Shown: in pieces, positions 34,699 through 44,288 of the stretch
How positions within the stretch are numbered: position 1 is the first letter of the stretch
How the letters are laid out: each line of letters opens with the position of its first letter
Origin: Qaidamihabitans albus
GTDB lineage: Bacteria > Actinomycetota > Actinomycetes > Mycobacteriales > Pseudonocardiaceae
Reading direction: 5' to 3'
DNA: 64,000 nt
Assembly: GCF_016464705.1 (NCBI RefSeq)
Contig: NZ_JAEHOB010000006.1
Location: 248,001 to 312,000, forward strand
Position numbers and translations under genes: made by a program
Notes under the pieces: model-generated
Told to the model about the DNA's origin: nothing
The model's database searches: none
What the model saw: the letters and a program-made list of their open reading frames with translations, nothing else

Positions 34699-36062
34699 TC
34701 CGCGGCGGCCCGCAGGATCGCCGCGGCGGAGCGTTCCACGTCGGCCTCGGTGGTCGACCAGTTCGACACCGCGATGCGCATCAGCCGCCTGCCGCGCCAG
34801 GTCGTGCCACCGAGCCAGCAGGTGCCGTCGCGCTGCACGGCGTCGATGATCCGCTCGGTCCGGGCGTCGTCGCCGAATCCGACGAGCACCTGGTTGAGCA
34901 CCACGTCGTTGACGACCTCCGCCCCGCCGCCCGCCAGCAGGGCGGCGAAGCGGCGGGCCAGCCCGCAACAGCGCTCGACCAGCTGGGCGGCGCCGTCCCG
35001 GCCCAGCTCGCGCAGCGCCGCCCAGACGGCGAAACCGCGGGCCCTGCGGGAGGACTCGAGCGTGAAGTCCGCGCCCGCCGCTGCGCCGCCCGAGCCGACC
35101 AGGTAGGAGGCGCTGTAGGCGACGGCGGCGGCGTGCACGGCGGGACGGGAACAGAAGGCGAACCCGGAGTCGTAGGGCACGTTGAGCCACTTGTGGCCGT
35201 CGCAGGCCCACGAGTCCGCGAGCTCCACGCCGTCGACGAGCGCGGCAGTGCCGGGGTTTGCGGCGGCCCAGAGCCCGAACGCGCCGTCGACGTGCGCCCA
35301 GCCACGATGGCGGTGCGCGAGCTCGCAGCCGGTGCGCAGGTCGTCGCAGGCGCCGGTGTTCACGTTGCCCGCCTGCAGGCACACGATCGGGGGAGCACCG
35401 CCCCGGGCCAGCACACGTTCCAGGTCGTCTGCGTCGATCGCGCCGTCGCGGCCGGTGCGCACCGGCTCCACCAGCGCGGTGCCGAAGCCGAGCAGCCGCA
35501 GCGAGCGGTCGATCGTGGCGTGCCGCTCCTCGCTCGCCACGACACGCAGGCGCGGCGCGCCGGCGAGCCCGTCCCGCTCGACGTCCCAGCCCTGCTCGGC
35601 GAGCAGGTGGTGACGCGCGGCGGCCAGGCCGACGGTGTTCGCCGACTGCCCGCCGGTCACGAAGCCTGCGGACGCCGTACCCGGAATGCCCAGCAGATCC
35701 TTGAGCCACTCCCCCGCACACCGTTCCGCGGCCACGGCCGCCGGAGCGACCACGGCGTTGAACGCGCACTGGTCCCAGCCGGTGGTCAGCACGTCCGCCG
35801 CCGTGGCGGCGGGCAGGGAACCACCGATGACGAAGCCGAAGAAGCGCGGCCCCGCGGTGCCGACCAGGCCGCCACCGGCCACCCGGATCAGCTCGTCGAC
35901 GACCTCACCGGGCGGCCTGGGCTCGTTCGGCAGCGCGCCGCCGAAGGCCGCGCGCAGCTCCTCCTGATCGACCGGGCCCGCCACCGGACGTTCCGGCAGG
36001 CCCGCCCGGTACCCCGCGGCGGTGGCCGCCGCCCTGCCCAGCAGGTCCCGCAGCTCTTCCAC
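34686..36062 (-). CDS. PLP-dependent group II decarboxylase/aminotransferase-like enzyme
   Basis: A 458-residue fold-type I PLP enzyme. The PLP lysine is in SWACDGHKWLNVPYDSGF. FVTGGQSANTVGLAAARHHL and GWAHVDGAFGLWA complete the cofactor site. It resembles pyridoxal-dependent amino-acid decarboxylases of actinomycetes; the amino acid is unknown. GTG 36062 is taken as start, but ATG 36092 is also in frame. The 5' end is overlapped in another frame by the tail of the EamA gene. It is convergent with bluB, with 13 nt overlap of the 3' ends. Confidence 0.8.
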   Translation of the reverse strand: MEELRDLLGRAAATAAGYRAGLPERPVAGPVDQEELRAAFGGALPNEPRPPGEVVDELIRVAGGGLVGTAGPRFFGFVIGGSLPAATAADVLTTGWDQCAFNAVVAPAAVAAERCAGEWLKDLLGIPGTASAGFVTGGQSANTVGLAAARHHLLAEQGWDVERDGLAGAPRLRVVASEERHATIDRSLRLLGFGTALVEPVRTGRDGAIDADDLERVLARGGAPPIVCLQAGNVNTGACDDLRTGCELAHRHRGWAHVDGAFGLWAAANPGTAALVDGVELADSWACDGHKWLNVPYDSGFAFCSRPAVHAAAVAYSASYLVGSGGAAAGADFTLESSRRARGFAVWAALRELGRDGAAQLVERCCGLARRFAALLAGGGAEVVNDVVLNQVLVGFGDDARTERIIDAVQRDGTCWLGGTTWRGRRLMRIAVSNWSTTEADVERSAAAILRAAADQPG

Positions 36063-36930
36063 GGGGTTCGACTCTACGCATCCGCACCGCACCGGCGCTC
36101 GCGGCGATCACCAGACCGATGCCGATCGTCTCGACGAGGGAGAGCAGCTGGTGCAGCACCAGGAAACCGGCCAGCGCCGCGACGGCGGGCCCGAGGCTCA
36201 TCAGCACGGCGAAGGTGGCGGCGGGCAGCCTGCGCAGCGCCAGCAGTTCCAGGGTGTACGGCAGCATGGACGACAGCAGGGCCACCACCGCGCCGAGCCC
36301 GAGCGTGACCGGGTCGAGCAGGGCGGGACCCGCGGCGGCCACGCCGAGCGGCAGGCTCAGCACCGCGCCCGCGGTCAGCGCCAGCGCCAGCCCGTCGGCT
36401 CGGGCGAAGCGCGCGCCCACCCGGGCGCTGAGCAGGATGTAGCAGGCCCACAGCGCCCCCGCGCCGAGCGCGAAGGCGACTCCCGCGGCGTTGAGCTCGG
36501 CGAACCCGCCGCGGCCGAGGAGGAACACCCCGCACAGCGCCAGCACGGCCCACAGCAGGCTGGCGAGCCTGCGCGAGGCCAGTACCGACAGCGTGAGCGG
36601 GCCGAGTACCTCCAGCGTCACGGTCGCGCCGAGCGGGATCCGTTCGATGGCCTGATAGAACAGCGTGTTCAGGCCGCCGAGGGTCACCCCGAACGCGGCG
36701 ACGTGCGCCCAGTCCGCCCTGGTGTACCCGCGCCACCGCGGCCGGCAGACGAGCAGCATCAGTGCCGCCGCGAACACCAGCCGCAGGGTCACCACACCGA
36801 GCGCGCCTGCGCGCGGGAACAGCAGCGCGGCCAGCGCCGCGCCGAACTGCAGCGACAGCGCGCCGCCGAGCACCAGCGCGACCGCGCCCGGCTGTGCTCG
36901 CCGCGCCGCGCGGGTCGAAACCTCGGTCAT
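35905..36930 (-). CDS. EamA/RhtA-type exporter with anomalous C-terminal extension
   Basis: A 341-residue membrane protein with about ten TM segments in two EamA repeats (GVTLGGLNTLFYQAIERIPLGATVTLEVLGPL and AVLMSLGPAVAALAGFLVLHQ), typical of RhtA-like threonine/homoserine or drug exporters. The family normally ends soon after IGIGLVIAASAGAVR. Here the frame runs on for about 55 Gly/Arg/Ala residues across the start of the decarboxylase gene. A one-base shift near 36075 would give a TAG at the expected place. The ATG at 36930 faces the LysR gene. Confidence 0.78.
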   Translation of the reverse strand: MTEVSTRAARRAQPGAVALVLGGALSLQFGAALAALLFPRAGALGVVTLRLVFAAALMLLVCRPRWRGYTRADWAHVAAFGVTLGGLNTLFYQAIERIPLGATVTLEVLGPLTLSVLASRRLASLLWAVLALCGVFLLGRGGFAELNAAGVAFALGAGALWACYILLSARVGARFARADGLALALTAGAVLSLPLGVAAAGPALLDPVTLGLGAVVALLSSMLPYTLELLALRRLPAATFAVLMSLGPAVAALAGFLVLHQLLSLVETIGIGLVIAASAGAVRMRRVEPRGRAAGPAGQGGGHRRGVPGGPAGTSGGGPGRSGGAARGLRRRAAERAQAAR

Positions 36931-36948
36931 GACCTGGACGCTAGGCAG

Positions 36949-36960
36949 CCGCGATCGCGG
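36949..36960. promoter_or_regulatory. 12-bp palindrome between EamA and LysR genes
   Basis: CCGCGATCGCGG is a perfect palindrome in the 69-nt divergent gap, 19 nt from the EamA ATG and 40 nt from the LysR ATG. LysR regulators usually control their divergent neighbour, so this is a plausible operator for exporter control and autoregulation. Confidence 0.4.
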
Positions 36961-36999
36961 TGTGAAATGCCGATCCAGCTCCCGTTATGCTTGGCACGC

Positions 37000-37854
37000 A
37001 TGACCGCTGAGCTGCGCCATCTCCGCTGCTTCCTCGCCGTCGCCGAGGAGGGCAACGTCACCCGCGCGGCCGAGCGGCTGCATCTCACGCAGCCCGCCGT
37101 CTCCCGCACCCTGCGCCAGCTCGAAGTACATCTCGGCGTCCGGCTCGTCGACCGCTCCACGCACCGTCTCGCGCTCACCGCCGAGGGCAACGCGTTCCGG
37201 GACAAGGCGGCCGCCGCCGTCGCGGCGGTGGACGACGCACTCGATCCTGCAAGGCTGTTCCCGTGGCCACTGCGGTTCGGGCATGCCTGGGCGGCCGTGG
37301 GCGGTCACACGGCCGAGCTGCTGCGGCGGTGGGAGCAGCGGCACCCGGACACACCGCTCGAACTGCTGCGCATCGACGACCGGACCGCGGGCCTGACCGG
37401 CGGCAAGGTCGATGTGGCGCTGCTGCGCGGCCCCGTCCGCGCGGCGGGGCTCGTCACCGAGCCGCTGATGACCGAGTCGCGGGTGGCCGCCGTGCCCACC
37501 GGCAGCCCGCTCGCCGGGCGGGAGTCGCTGACCCTGGCGGACTTCACCGGTGAGACCGTGGCCGTCAACCACGTCTCGGGAGTGACGACCCTGGACCTGT
37601 GGCCGCCGGAGCTGCGGCCGGCGCGGACGCTGCCCGTGGCCAACACCGACGACTGGCTCGCCGCCATCGCGGCCCGCCGCGCCGTCGGGGTCACGACCTC
37701 GGCGACCGCGCGCATCCACTCCTATCCCGGGGTGGCCTTCGTACCCCTCACCGGCGCGCCCGGCATTCCAGTGGTGCTCGCCTGGCGGCGTGCCCCCGGG
37801 CATCCGGCGATCGCCGACCTGGTCGCGCTCGCGCACGAGGTGGTCGGCTCGTGA
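37000..37854 (+). CDS. LysR-family transcriptional regulator
   Basis: A 284-residue LysR protein. The N-terminal helix-turn-helix is LRCFLAVAEEGNVTRAAERL...PAVSRTLRQLEVHLGVRLVDRS, followed by a substrate-binding domain (LRFGHAWAAVGGHTAELL..., VDVALLRGP). ATG 37000 gives the normal LysR N-terminus. It is divergent from the EamA exporter, its likely target. The stop codon lies inside copy B of a dispersed inverted repeat. Confidence 0.92.
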   Translation: MTAELRHLRCFLAVAEEGNVTRAAERLHLTQPAVSRTLRQLEVHLGVRLVDRSTHRLALTAEGNAFRDKAAAAVAAVDDALDPARLFPWPLRFGHAWAAVGGHTAELLRRWEQRHPDTPLELLRIDDRTAGLTGGKVDVALLRGPVRAAGLVTEPLMTESRVAAVPTGSPLAGRESLTLADFTGETVAVNHVSGVTTLDLWPPELRPARTLPVANTDDWLAAIAARRAVGVTTSATARIHSYPGVAFVPLTGAPGIPVVLAWRRAPGHPAIADLVALAHEVVGS

Positions 37855-37895
37855 GTGCCTACCCGAGTTAGAACACTGTTACGCACTCACGAGCC
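37846..37895. repeat. Dispersed inverted repeat, copy B
   Basis: Perfect 13-bp arms, GGCTCGTGAGTGC (37846-37858) and GCACTCACGAGCC (37883-37895), enclose a 24-nt loop containing ACCCGAGTTAGAAC. The central 44 nt align without gaps to copy A at 14756-14799, loop included. The TGA in the left arm is the LysR stop codon, as it is the patatin stop in copy A. It may terminate LysR transcription. Confidence 0.8.
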
Positions 37896-37955
37896 GGGCA
37901 CGCGAGAGGGCACGGGACAGTGGCCGCCGGGGACGCCGCGTGGGACGGTAGGGCC

Positions 37956-39101
37956 ATGATGATCGAGTCCATGACCAGGCGCCGCCCGGCTGCGGGCGCG
38001 ACCGGCGTCACGCTCGCCGGCCGGCGGGTGAGCCTGCTCGACCGCGCCCGGGTCTACGCGTGCGGCATCACCCCGTACGACGTGACCCACCTCGGACACG
38101 CGAGCACGTTCGTGTGGGTGGACACGCTCAGCCGCGTGCTCCGGGTGCTCGGGGTGGAACCGGTCGTGTGCCGCAACGTCACCGACATCGACGACGTCCT
38201 GGACACCGCGGCACAGCAGGCCGGGGTCCGTTACGACCACTTCGCGGCCTTCCAGCAGTTCCGGTTCGAGGACGACATGGCCGCGCTCAACGTGCGCGCC
38301 CCCGACCACGAGCCGCGCGCGCACAGCTACGTCGACCCGGTGATCCGGCTCGCCGGTGCGCTCGCCGAGAGCGGCAGCGCGTACGTGCGGGAGGGCAGCG
38401 TCTACTTCCGTGGCCGTGCCGTGCTCGACCGCAGCGGGCTGGCCGAGGCGGAGGCGCTGCGGCTGGCCCGCGAGTACGGCGGGCGGCCCGACGACCAGGC
38501 CAAGGAGGACCCGTTCGACGTCGCGGTGTGGCAGGCCGCCGAGCCGGAGCATCCGGCGTGGGACTCACCGTGGGGTCCCGGCCGTCCCGGCTGGCACGCC
38601 GAATGCGTCGCGATGTCGCTTTCGGTGTTCGGCGTCGGCGTCGACGTCCACGCCGGTGGCGCGGACCTGCGGTTCCCGCACCACGCCTACCACGCGGCGA
38701 TGGCCGAGGCGCTCACCGGCGTGGCGCCGTACGCGCGCGCCTGGCTGCACGCGGGCACGGTCACCGTCGACGGCGCGAAGATGGCCAAGTCGGCAGGCAA
38801 CCTGGTGCTGGTGAAGAACCTGCTCGCCGGACATCCGGCGCCGGTGGTCCGCCTCATGATCGTCGACCGTCCGTGGGCGCAGGGCTGGGACTACACCCCG
38901 GACCTGCTCGACCGGGCCGCCACCCGGCTGGAGAGCCTGCACCGCGCGGCCGGCCGCCCGCTGGAGGCTCGCGAGAGCGAGATCGAGCGGCTGCGCCGCT
39001 TGCTGGGCACCGACCTCGACGTGCCGGCCGCGATCGACCTGGCCGTCGAGACCGGCGGGAGCGCGGCCCGCCTGCTCACCGCTGCTCTCGGCCTCAGCTG
39101 A
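37956..39101 (+). CDS. MshC/CysRS-like cysteine ligase paralogue
   Basis: A 381-residue class I synthetase core without a tRNA anticodon domain. Motifs are YACGITPYDVTHLGH (HIGH-type HLGH at residues 45-48 with a zinc-type Cys), WHAECVAMS (second Cys), GGADLRFPHH and KMAKS replacing KMSKS. LHAGTVTVDGAKMAKSAGNLV reads like MshC, which joins cysteine to GlcN-inositol in mycothiol synthesis. The HHE motif of CysRS and MshC is HHA here, so zinc binding or specificity may differ. It could be a second MshC or a natural-product cysteine ligase. ATG 37956 follows a weak RBS. Confidence 0.7.
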   Translation: MMIESMTRRRPAAGATGVTLAGRRVSLLDRARVYACGITPYDVTHLGHASTFVWVDTLSRVLRVLGVEPVVCRNVTDIDDVLDTAAQQAGVRYDHFAAFQQFRFEDDMAALNVRAPDHEPRAHSYVDPVIRLAGALAESGSAYVREGSVYFRGRAVLDRSGLAEAEALRLAREYGGRPDDQAKEDPFDVAVWQAAEPEHPAWDSPWGPGRPGWHAECVAMSLSVFGVGVDVHAGGADLRFPHHAYHAAMAEALTGVAPYARAWLHAGTVTVDGAKMAKSAGNLVLVKNLLAGHPAPVVRLMIVDRPWAQGWDYTPDLLDRAATRLESLHRAAGRPLEARESEIERLRRLLGTDLDVPAAIDLAVETGGSAARLLTAALGLS

Positions 39102-39112
39102 GCGGCCCGGAC

Positions 39113-39155
39113 CCGGTGCGGGCCACCCGGCCGCCGCCGGCGTGGCCCGCACCGG
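39113..39155. terminator. Hairpin between convergent genes
   Basis: Perfect 14-bp arms, CCGGTGCGGGCCAC (39113-39126) and GTGGCCCGCACCGG (39142-39155), lie between the ends of the MshC-like gene and the livK-like gene. It is a strong bidirectional terminator closing the Liv operon. Confidence 0.82.
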
Positions 39156-39162
39156 ACAACGA

Positions 39163-40494
39163 TCAGCCGACCGGCTCGACGTTCGGGATGCCGTTCTCCG
39201 GCGGCGGCGCGTGCTCCTCCGTGTACTCGGTGATCTCGGCGTCCCCGTTGTCGGTGACCATCACCGGGCTCAGCTCCTTCGTCGTGGTGCCGGTGATCTG
39301 GACGACCTTCACCCCGGACAGGCCGGCGTGCGAGTCCGGCGAGTAACGGTACGGCACCAGCGCGGGTCCCTGCAGGTCCTGGCCGACCTGTTCCAGTGCG
39401 TCGACGATGCCCTCACGGGTCGGCTCCGGGCCGGCGGCCTGCAGCGCCTGGACGAACGTGTACGCCTGGGACATGCCGTAGATGCGGTAGTTGCTGAGGT
39501 CGCCCTCACCGCCGTGCTCGTCCCAGATCCGCTGCCAGAGCTGGGTCCACGGGTTGTCCGCCTCGTCGACGCCGGGCAGGTACTCGGTGGTGATCGCGCC
39601 GTCGAGCATGCTCGCGTCGGTCACCTTGCCCTCGGAGAAACGCCCGAGCAGCGAACCCACCAGCGCCGGGTCCGAGCCGACATTGCTGTAGATCCACTGC
39701 GGCTCGTAGTTCGACCGCATCGCGGTGAGCTGGCTCAGCGCGGTGTAGGACGGCACGTTGAAGCCGATCACCAGATCCGCCCCGGACGCCTGCAGCGCGG
39801 CGATCTGCGGCGCCACGTCCGTGTTGCCCGGCGCGTAGCGCTCGGCGGCCACGATCTGGTCGTCGATGTAGGCCCGCGCTCCCTTCTCGCCGTCGTCGCC
39901 GAAGTCGTCGTCCTGCAGGAACAGCCCGACCTTGGCGTCCGGGAAGTTCTGCTTCACGTACTGGCCGATGATCTTGCCCTCGACCTCGTAGTCCGGCTGC
40001 CAGCCGAAGGTCATCGGGTTCTTCTCCGGCTGGTCCCACAACAGCGATCCGGAGGACACGAACAGGTCCGGCACGCCGTTGCTGTTCAGGAAGTCCAGCA
40101 CCGCGCTGTGGGTCGGGGTGCCGAGGCCGCCCACCATCGCGAAGATCTCGTCCTGCAGCACCAGCTCGTTGACCACCTGGCTGGTGTTGGTGGGGTTGTA
40201 CGCGTCGTCCCGGAAGACGTAGTCGATCGTGCGCCCGTGCACCCCGCCGTTGGCGTTGACGTAGTCGAAGTACGCCTTGGCACCGGTGGGGATGGCGCTG
40301 TACCCCGGCGCCGCCACCCCGGTCAGCGGGAAGTGCGCGCCGACCTTGACGCTGTCCTCGGTCACGCCGACCTCGGCGGCACCGCCCTCGTTCTCGTCCG
40401 GCCTGCCGCCCGCACCGCACGCCGAGGCGATCACCGCCACTGCCGTGGCCACCGCCACGATGCCCGCACCGCGGCGTCTCACCCGCTTGCTCAT
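39163..40494 (-). CDS. livK: Branched-chain-amino-acid-type ABC substrate-binding lipoprotein
   Basis: A 443-residue lipoprotein. The signal peptide ends in IASAC, followed by a type I periplasmic-binding fold (SVKVGAHFPLTGVAAPGYSAIPTGAKAYFDYVNANGGVHG, DDFGDDGEKGARAYID). Liv-type binding proteins take up branched-chain amino acids, amides, urea or aromatic acids; the ligand is not evident. ATG 40494 overlaps the livM stop (ATGA) and has AAGGAGG upstream. It is the last gene of the Liv operon. Confidence 0.88.
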   Translation of the reverse strand: MSKRVRRRGAGIVAVATAVAVIASACGAGGRPDENEGGAAEVGVTEDSVKVGAHFPLTGVAAPGYSAIPTGAKAYFDYVNANGGVHGRTIDYVFRDDAYNPTNTSQVVNELVLQDEIFAMVGGLGTPTHSAVLDFLNSNGVPDLFVSSGSLLWDQPEKNPMTFGWQPDYEVEGKIIGQYVKQNFPDAKVGLFLQDDDFGDDGEKGARAYIDDQIVAAERYAPGNTDVAPQIAALQASGADLVIGFNVPSYTALSQLTAMRSNYEPQWIYSNVGSDPALVGSLLGRFSEGKVTDASMLDGAITTEYLPGVDEADNPWTQLWQRIWDEHGGEGDLSNYRIYGMSQAYTFVQALQAAGPEPTREGIVDALEQVGQDLQGPALVPYRYSPDSHAGLSGVKVVQITGTTTKELSPVMVTDNGDAEITEYTEEHAPPPENGIPNVEPVG

Positions 40495-41612
40495 CCTCGT
40501 CCTCCTTGATCGGTTGCCCCGACGCCTTGTTTCCCGGCCGCCGGCCGGGACGGACCGCCGCGCCCCCTGGCACGGCGCCCGGCGTGCCGCAGCCTGCGCA
40601 CGATCCCCATCACCCCGCCCGGCGCGGCGAGCATCACGACCACCAGCACCACGCCGTAGACGAACGGCGCGAGCTGCGCGGCCTGAACCCCCGACATGCC
40701 GAGGTCCGTTCCGATGTCGGTCACGGCGGGCGGGAGGAACACCAGCAGCGCGCTGCCGAGCAGCGCACCGCCGAGGCTGCCGAGCCCGCCGACGACGACG
40801 GCGGTGAGCAGCGCCAGCGAAAGCACGATCGTGAACCCGCTCGGCGCGGCCAGCCGCACCACCATCGCGAGCACGGCGCCCGCGAGACCGGCGCACGCGG
40901 CGCTCACCACGAACGCGAGCACCCGCATCCGGCCGAGCCGGACCCCGGCAAGCTCGGCGGCGATCTCGTCGTCCCGCACCGCGCGCCAGATCCGGCCGTA
41001 GCGGCCGGCGATCAGGTTCGCCAGCAGCAGCACGACCAGCAGCAGCGTCCCCCAGCCGATGTAGGCGAGGTAGCGGGCGCTGGTCATCTCCCCCGCGGTG
41101 AGGAAGTACATCGCGTCGGCGAACCAGTCGGGCGGCGTCGGCGAGGAGATGCGCAGGCCCTGCTCGCCGCCGAGCAGGCCGTCGAAGTAGATCGCGATCC
41201 CGGGCACGCCGACGGCCAGCGCCAGCGTCGCGCCGGCCAGGTACGGGCCGTGCAGGCGGGCGGCCGCCGCACCGACCACGATTCCGGCGACCGCGGTGAC
41301 GACCATCGCGGCGAGCATCGCCACGGGGAACGGCATCGCCTCGTTCTCCAGCAGCAGGCCGGTGGTGTATGCGCCCACGGCCATCAGGGCGCCGTGCCCC
41401 AGGGATATCTGCCCGTTGAGTCCGGTGAGGACGGTCAGGCCCACGGCCGCGATGGCGTAGTACGACATCGTGGCCAGCTGTGAGTTGCGGAACGGGCTCG
41501 TCAGCTCCAGCACGAGCACCACCGCGACCAGCGCGACCAGCACGGTGAGCAGGTTGCGGCCGAACACGGAGGAAGGCAGGAAGCGGCGGGCGGCCGCGGT
41601 CGGCGCGCTCAT
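40491..41612 (-). CDS. livM: LivM-type ABC permease
   Basis: A 373-residue permease with about ten TM segments. The LivM motif GLNGQISLGHGALMAVGAY and the EAA-like loop RYGRIWRAVRDDEIAAELAGV are clear. A basic tail of about 35 residues follows the last TM. ATG 41612 is preferred because GAGG lies 8 nt upstream; GTG 41615 precedes it. The start overlaps the livH stop. Confidence 0.88.
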   Translation of the reverse strand: MSAPTAAARRFLPSSVFGRNLLTVLVALVAVVLVLELTSPFRNSQLATMSYYAIAAVGLTVLTGLNGQISLGHGALMAVGAYTTGLLLENEAMPFPVAMLAAMVVTAVAGIVVGAAAARLHGPYLAGATLALAVGVPGIAIYFDGLLGGEQGLRISSPTPPDWFADAMYFLTAGEMTSARYLAYIGWGTLLLVVLLLANLIAGRYGRIWRAVRDDEIAAELAGVRLGRMRVLAFVVSAACAGLAGAVLAMVVRLAAPSGFTIVLSLALLTAVVVGGLGSLGGALLGSALLVFLPPAVTDIGTDLGMSGVQAAQLAPFVYGVVLVVVMLAAPGGVMGIVRRLRHAGRRARGRGGPSRPAAGKQGVGATDQGGRG

Positions 41613-42490
41613 CACACCCGCCTCGCCGTCGTCCGGCTGAACAGCCCGTGCGGTCGCACGAGCAGTACCGCCACGAGGATGCCCAGGGCCGCCAGCGTCA
41701 CCAGCTCACTGCCGAGGTAACCGCTCACATAGGACAGTGCCAGCCCGATCAGCAGGCCGCCGACCACCGCGCCCGCCGGGCTCTCCAGCCCCCCGAGCAC
41801 GGCGGCAACGAAACCGTAGACGATGACCGGATCCATGTACGCCGGGTGCACCAGGTTGCCGCCGGCGATGAGCAGGCCGGCGAGCGAGCCGACCACCGCG
41901 GCGAACGCCCAGCCGAGCGTCAGCATGTTGCCGACCCGGACGCCGAGCAGCCGGGCCACTTCCTGGTTGAAGGCCGAGGCACGCATGCGCAGCCCGATGT
42001 CGGTGAACCGGAACAGCGCCACCAGCGCCAGCATCACGACGACAACCGAGCCGATCACGAAGGCGCTGAACGGGGTGAACGCGACGGTGAACTCGCCCAC
42101 GCTGAACCCGCTCAGCCCGAAGGGGGCCGGGAAGGACTCGAAGCTGGCGCCGAAGAGGATCGCCGCCAGCGCCTGGATCGCCACGAAGAGGCCGAGTGTC
42201 ACGATCACCGCGTTGAGCTCGGGGCCGCCTTCGACGGGGCGGATCACCACCCGCTCGATCAGCGCCCCGAGCACGAGTCCGGCCAGCAGCGCGGCCGCGA
42301 AGCCGGCCCAGTAGGACTGCCCGCTCTCGATCAGCACGAGCGCGATGTAGGTGCTGAACATCGCCATGGAGCCCTGCGCGAAGTTGATGATCCTCGTGGC
42401 ACGCCAGATCAGCACGAGCGCCAGCGCGAAGGCCGCATAGATGGCGCCCTGGCTGAGCCCGCCGAGGGTGACGTTCAGGAACTGTTGCAT
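41612..42490 (-). CDS. livH: LivH-type ABC permease
   Basis: A 292-residue permease with about eight TM segments: LGGLSQGAIYAAFALALVLIWRATRIINFAQG at the N-terminus and the coupling loop FTDIGLRMRASAFNQEVARLLGVRV, both typical of LivH. It pairs with livM to form the channel. ATG 42490 lies 64 nt after the livF stop. Confidence 0.9.
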   Translation of the reverse strand: MQQFLNVTLGGLSQGAIYAAFALALVLIWRATRIINFAQGSMAMFSTYIALVLIESGQSYWAGFAAALLAGLVLGALIERVVIRPVEGGPELNAVIVTLGLFVAIQALAAILFGASFESFPAPFGLSGFSVGEFTVAFTPFSAFVIGSVVVVMLALVALFRFTDIGLRMRASAFNQEVARLLGVRVGNMLTLGWAFAAVVGSLAGLLIAGGNLVHPAYMDPVIVYGFVAAVLGGLESPAGAVVGGLLIGLALSYVSGYLGSELVTLAALGILVAVLLVRPHGLFSRTTARRV

Positions 42491-42554
42491 CGTCTTGCTT
42501 GTCCTCCTTGGATGAACCGCGCAGAGAGAGCTGTCCTTCGCGGGACCGCGAGCG

Positions 42555-43269
<715 letters not shown>

Positions 43270-43277
<8 letters not shown>

Positions 43278-44103
43278 GCTCTCCTCCCCGGTCGGCCGCT
43301 TCGCCGAGATAGGCGTCGATGACGGCCGGGTCGTCCCGGACCTCGCCGGGGCTGCCTGCCGCGACGACCCGCCCGAAGTCGAGCACGGTGATCCGGTCGC
43401 AGGCCGACATCACCAGGTCCATGTGGTGGTCGACGAGAATCACCGCCATCCGTTCGGTGAGCCCGCGGACGAAGGCCCCCAGCTCCTCGATCTCGTCGTG
43501 GCCGAGGCCGCTCGCCGGCTCGTCGAGCAGCAGCAGGTCCGGCTCGGTGGCCAGCGCGCGGGCCAGCGCCACCCGCTTCTGCACCGGATACGGCAGGCTG
43601 CCGGGGTAGGCAGCGGCGTAGCCGGCCACCCCGGCTTCGCTCATCGCGTGCCACGCCCGCTCCCGCAGCCGCCGCTCGTCCGCGGTCGACCGGGGCAGCG
43701 CGAACAGGCCGGACAGGAAGCCGGAACGGTGGAACCGGTCGGCACCGACCATCACGTTCTCCACGACGGTCAGGCCCCGGAACAGTCCGAGCCCCTGCAA
43801 CGTCCGGGCGATGCCCATGCCCGCGAGCCGGTGCGGGCGCAGGTCGCCGATCTCGCGGCCCCGCCAGCTCAGAGTTCCCGCATCGGGCCGCACGAAGCCG
43901 CAGCAGACGTTGAACAGGGTGGTCTTGCCCGCACCGTTGGGACCGATGACCCCGTGCACCTCACGGGGCAGCGCGGCGAGCGAGACGTCGTCGAGCGCCG
44001 TGAGGCCGCCGAACCGGACCGTGACGCCGGTGGCCGCGAAGAGCGGCGCCGGATCGGTTCGCGTGCCCAGATAGCGCGTCTCGGATACTCCCGGCGACGT
44101 CAC
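43270..44103 (-). CDS. livG: LivG-type ABC ATPase
   Basis: A 277-residue ATPase with Walker A IGPNGAGKTT, LivG-type GIARTLQGLGLFRGLTVVENVMVG, a degenerate signature (SLPYPVQKRVALARAL in place of LSGGQQR), Walker B LLLLDEPASGL and switch VDHHMDLV. The signature change is unusual but within a LivG-like frame. GTG 44103 follows GGGAGG at 8 nt. First gene of the Liv operon, divergent from a PucR regulator. Confidence 0.85.
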
Positions 44104-44185
44104 AGCCGCGCCTCCCGACGTTGGGTGGATGGAATGCCGCGTGTCGTCCGACACAGCGGAGGTCCCTAAGACTGATGCGCGGCGC

Positions 44186-44251
44186 CCAATCCGGGCCATA
44201 GGCGCCGCGCCCAAAGATGACCCGGATTTATGGGCTCCGCGCCCGGATTGG
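44186..44251. promoter_or_regulatory. Inverted repeat in the livG/PucR divergent promoter
   Basis: CCAATCCGGGC (44186-44196) and GCCCGGATTGG (44241-44251) are perfect 11-bp inverted arms 44 nt apart, with a further half site CCCGGATTT at 44221. The region lies between livG (minus) and the PucR-type gene (plus), so it may be the operator by which that regulator controls the transporter. Confidence 0.5.
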
Positions 44252-44288
44252 CTGGACGCGATGCAGCGCTCCGTGCAATTGTCTGCCC

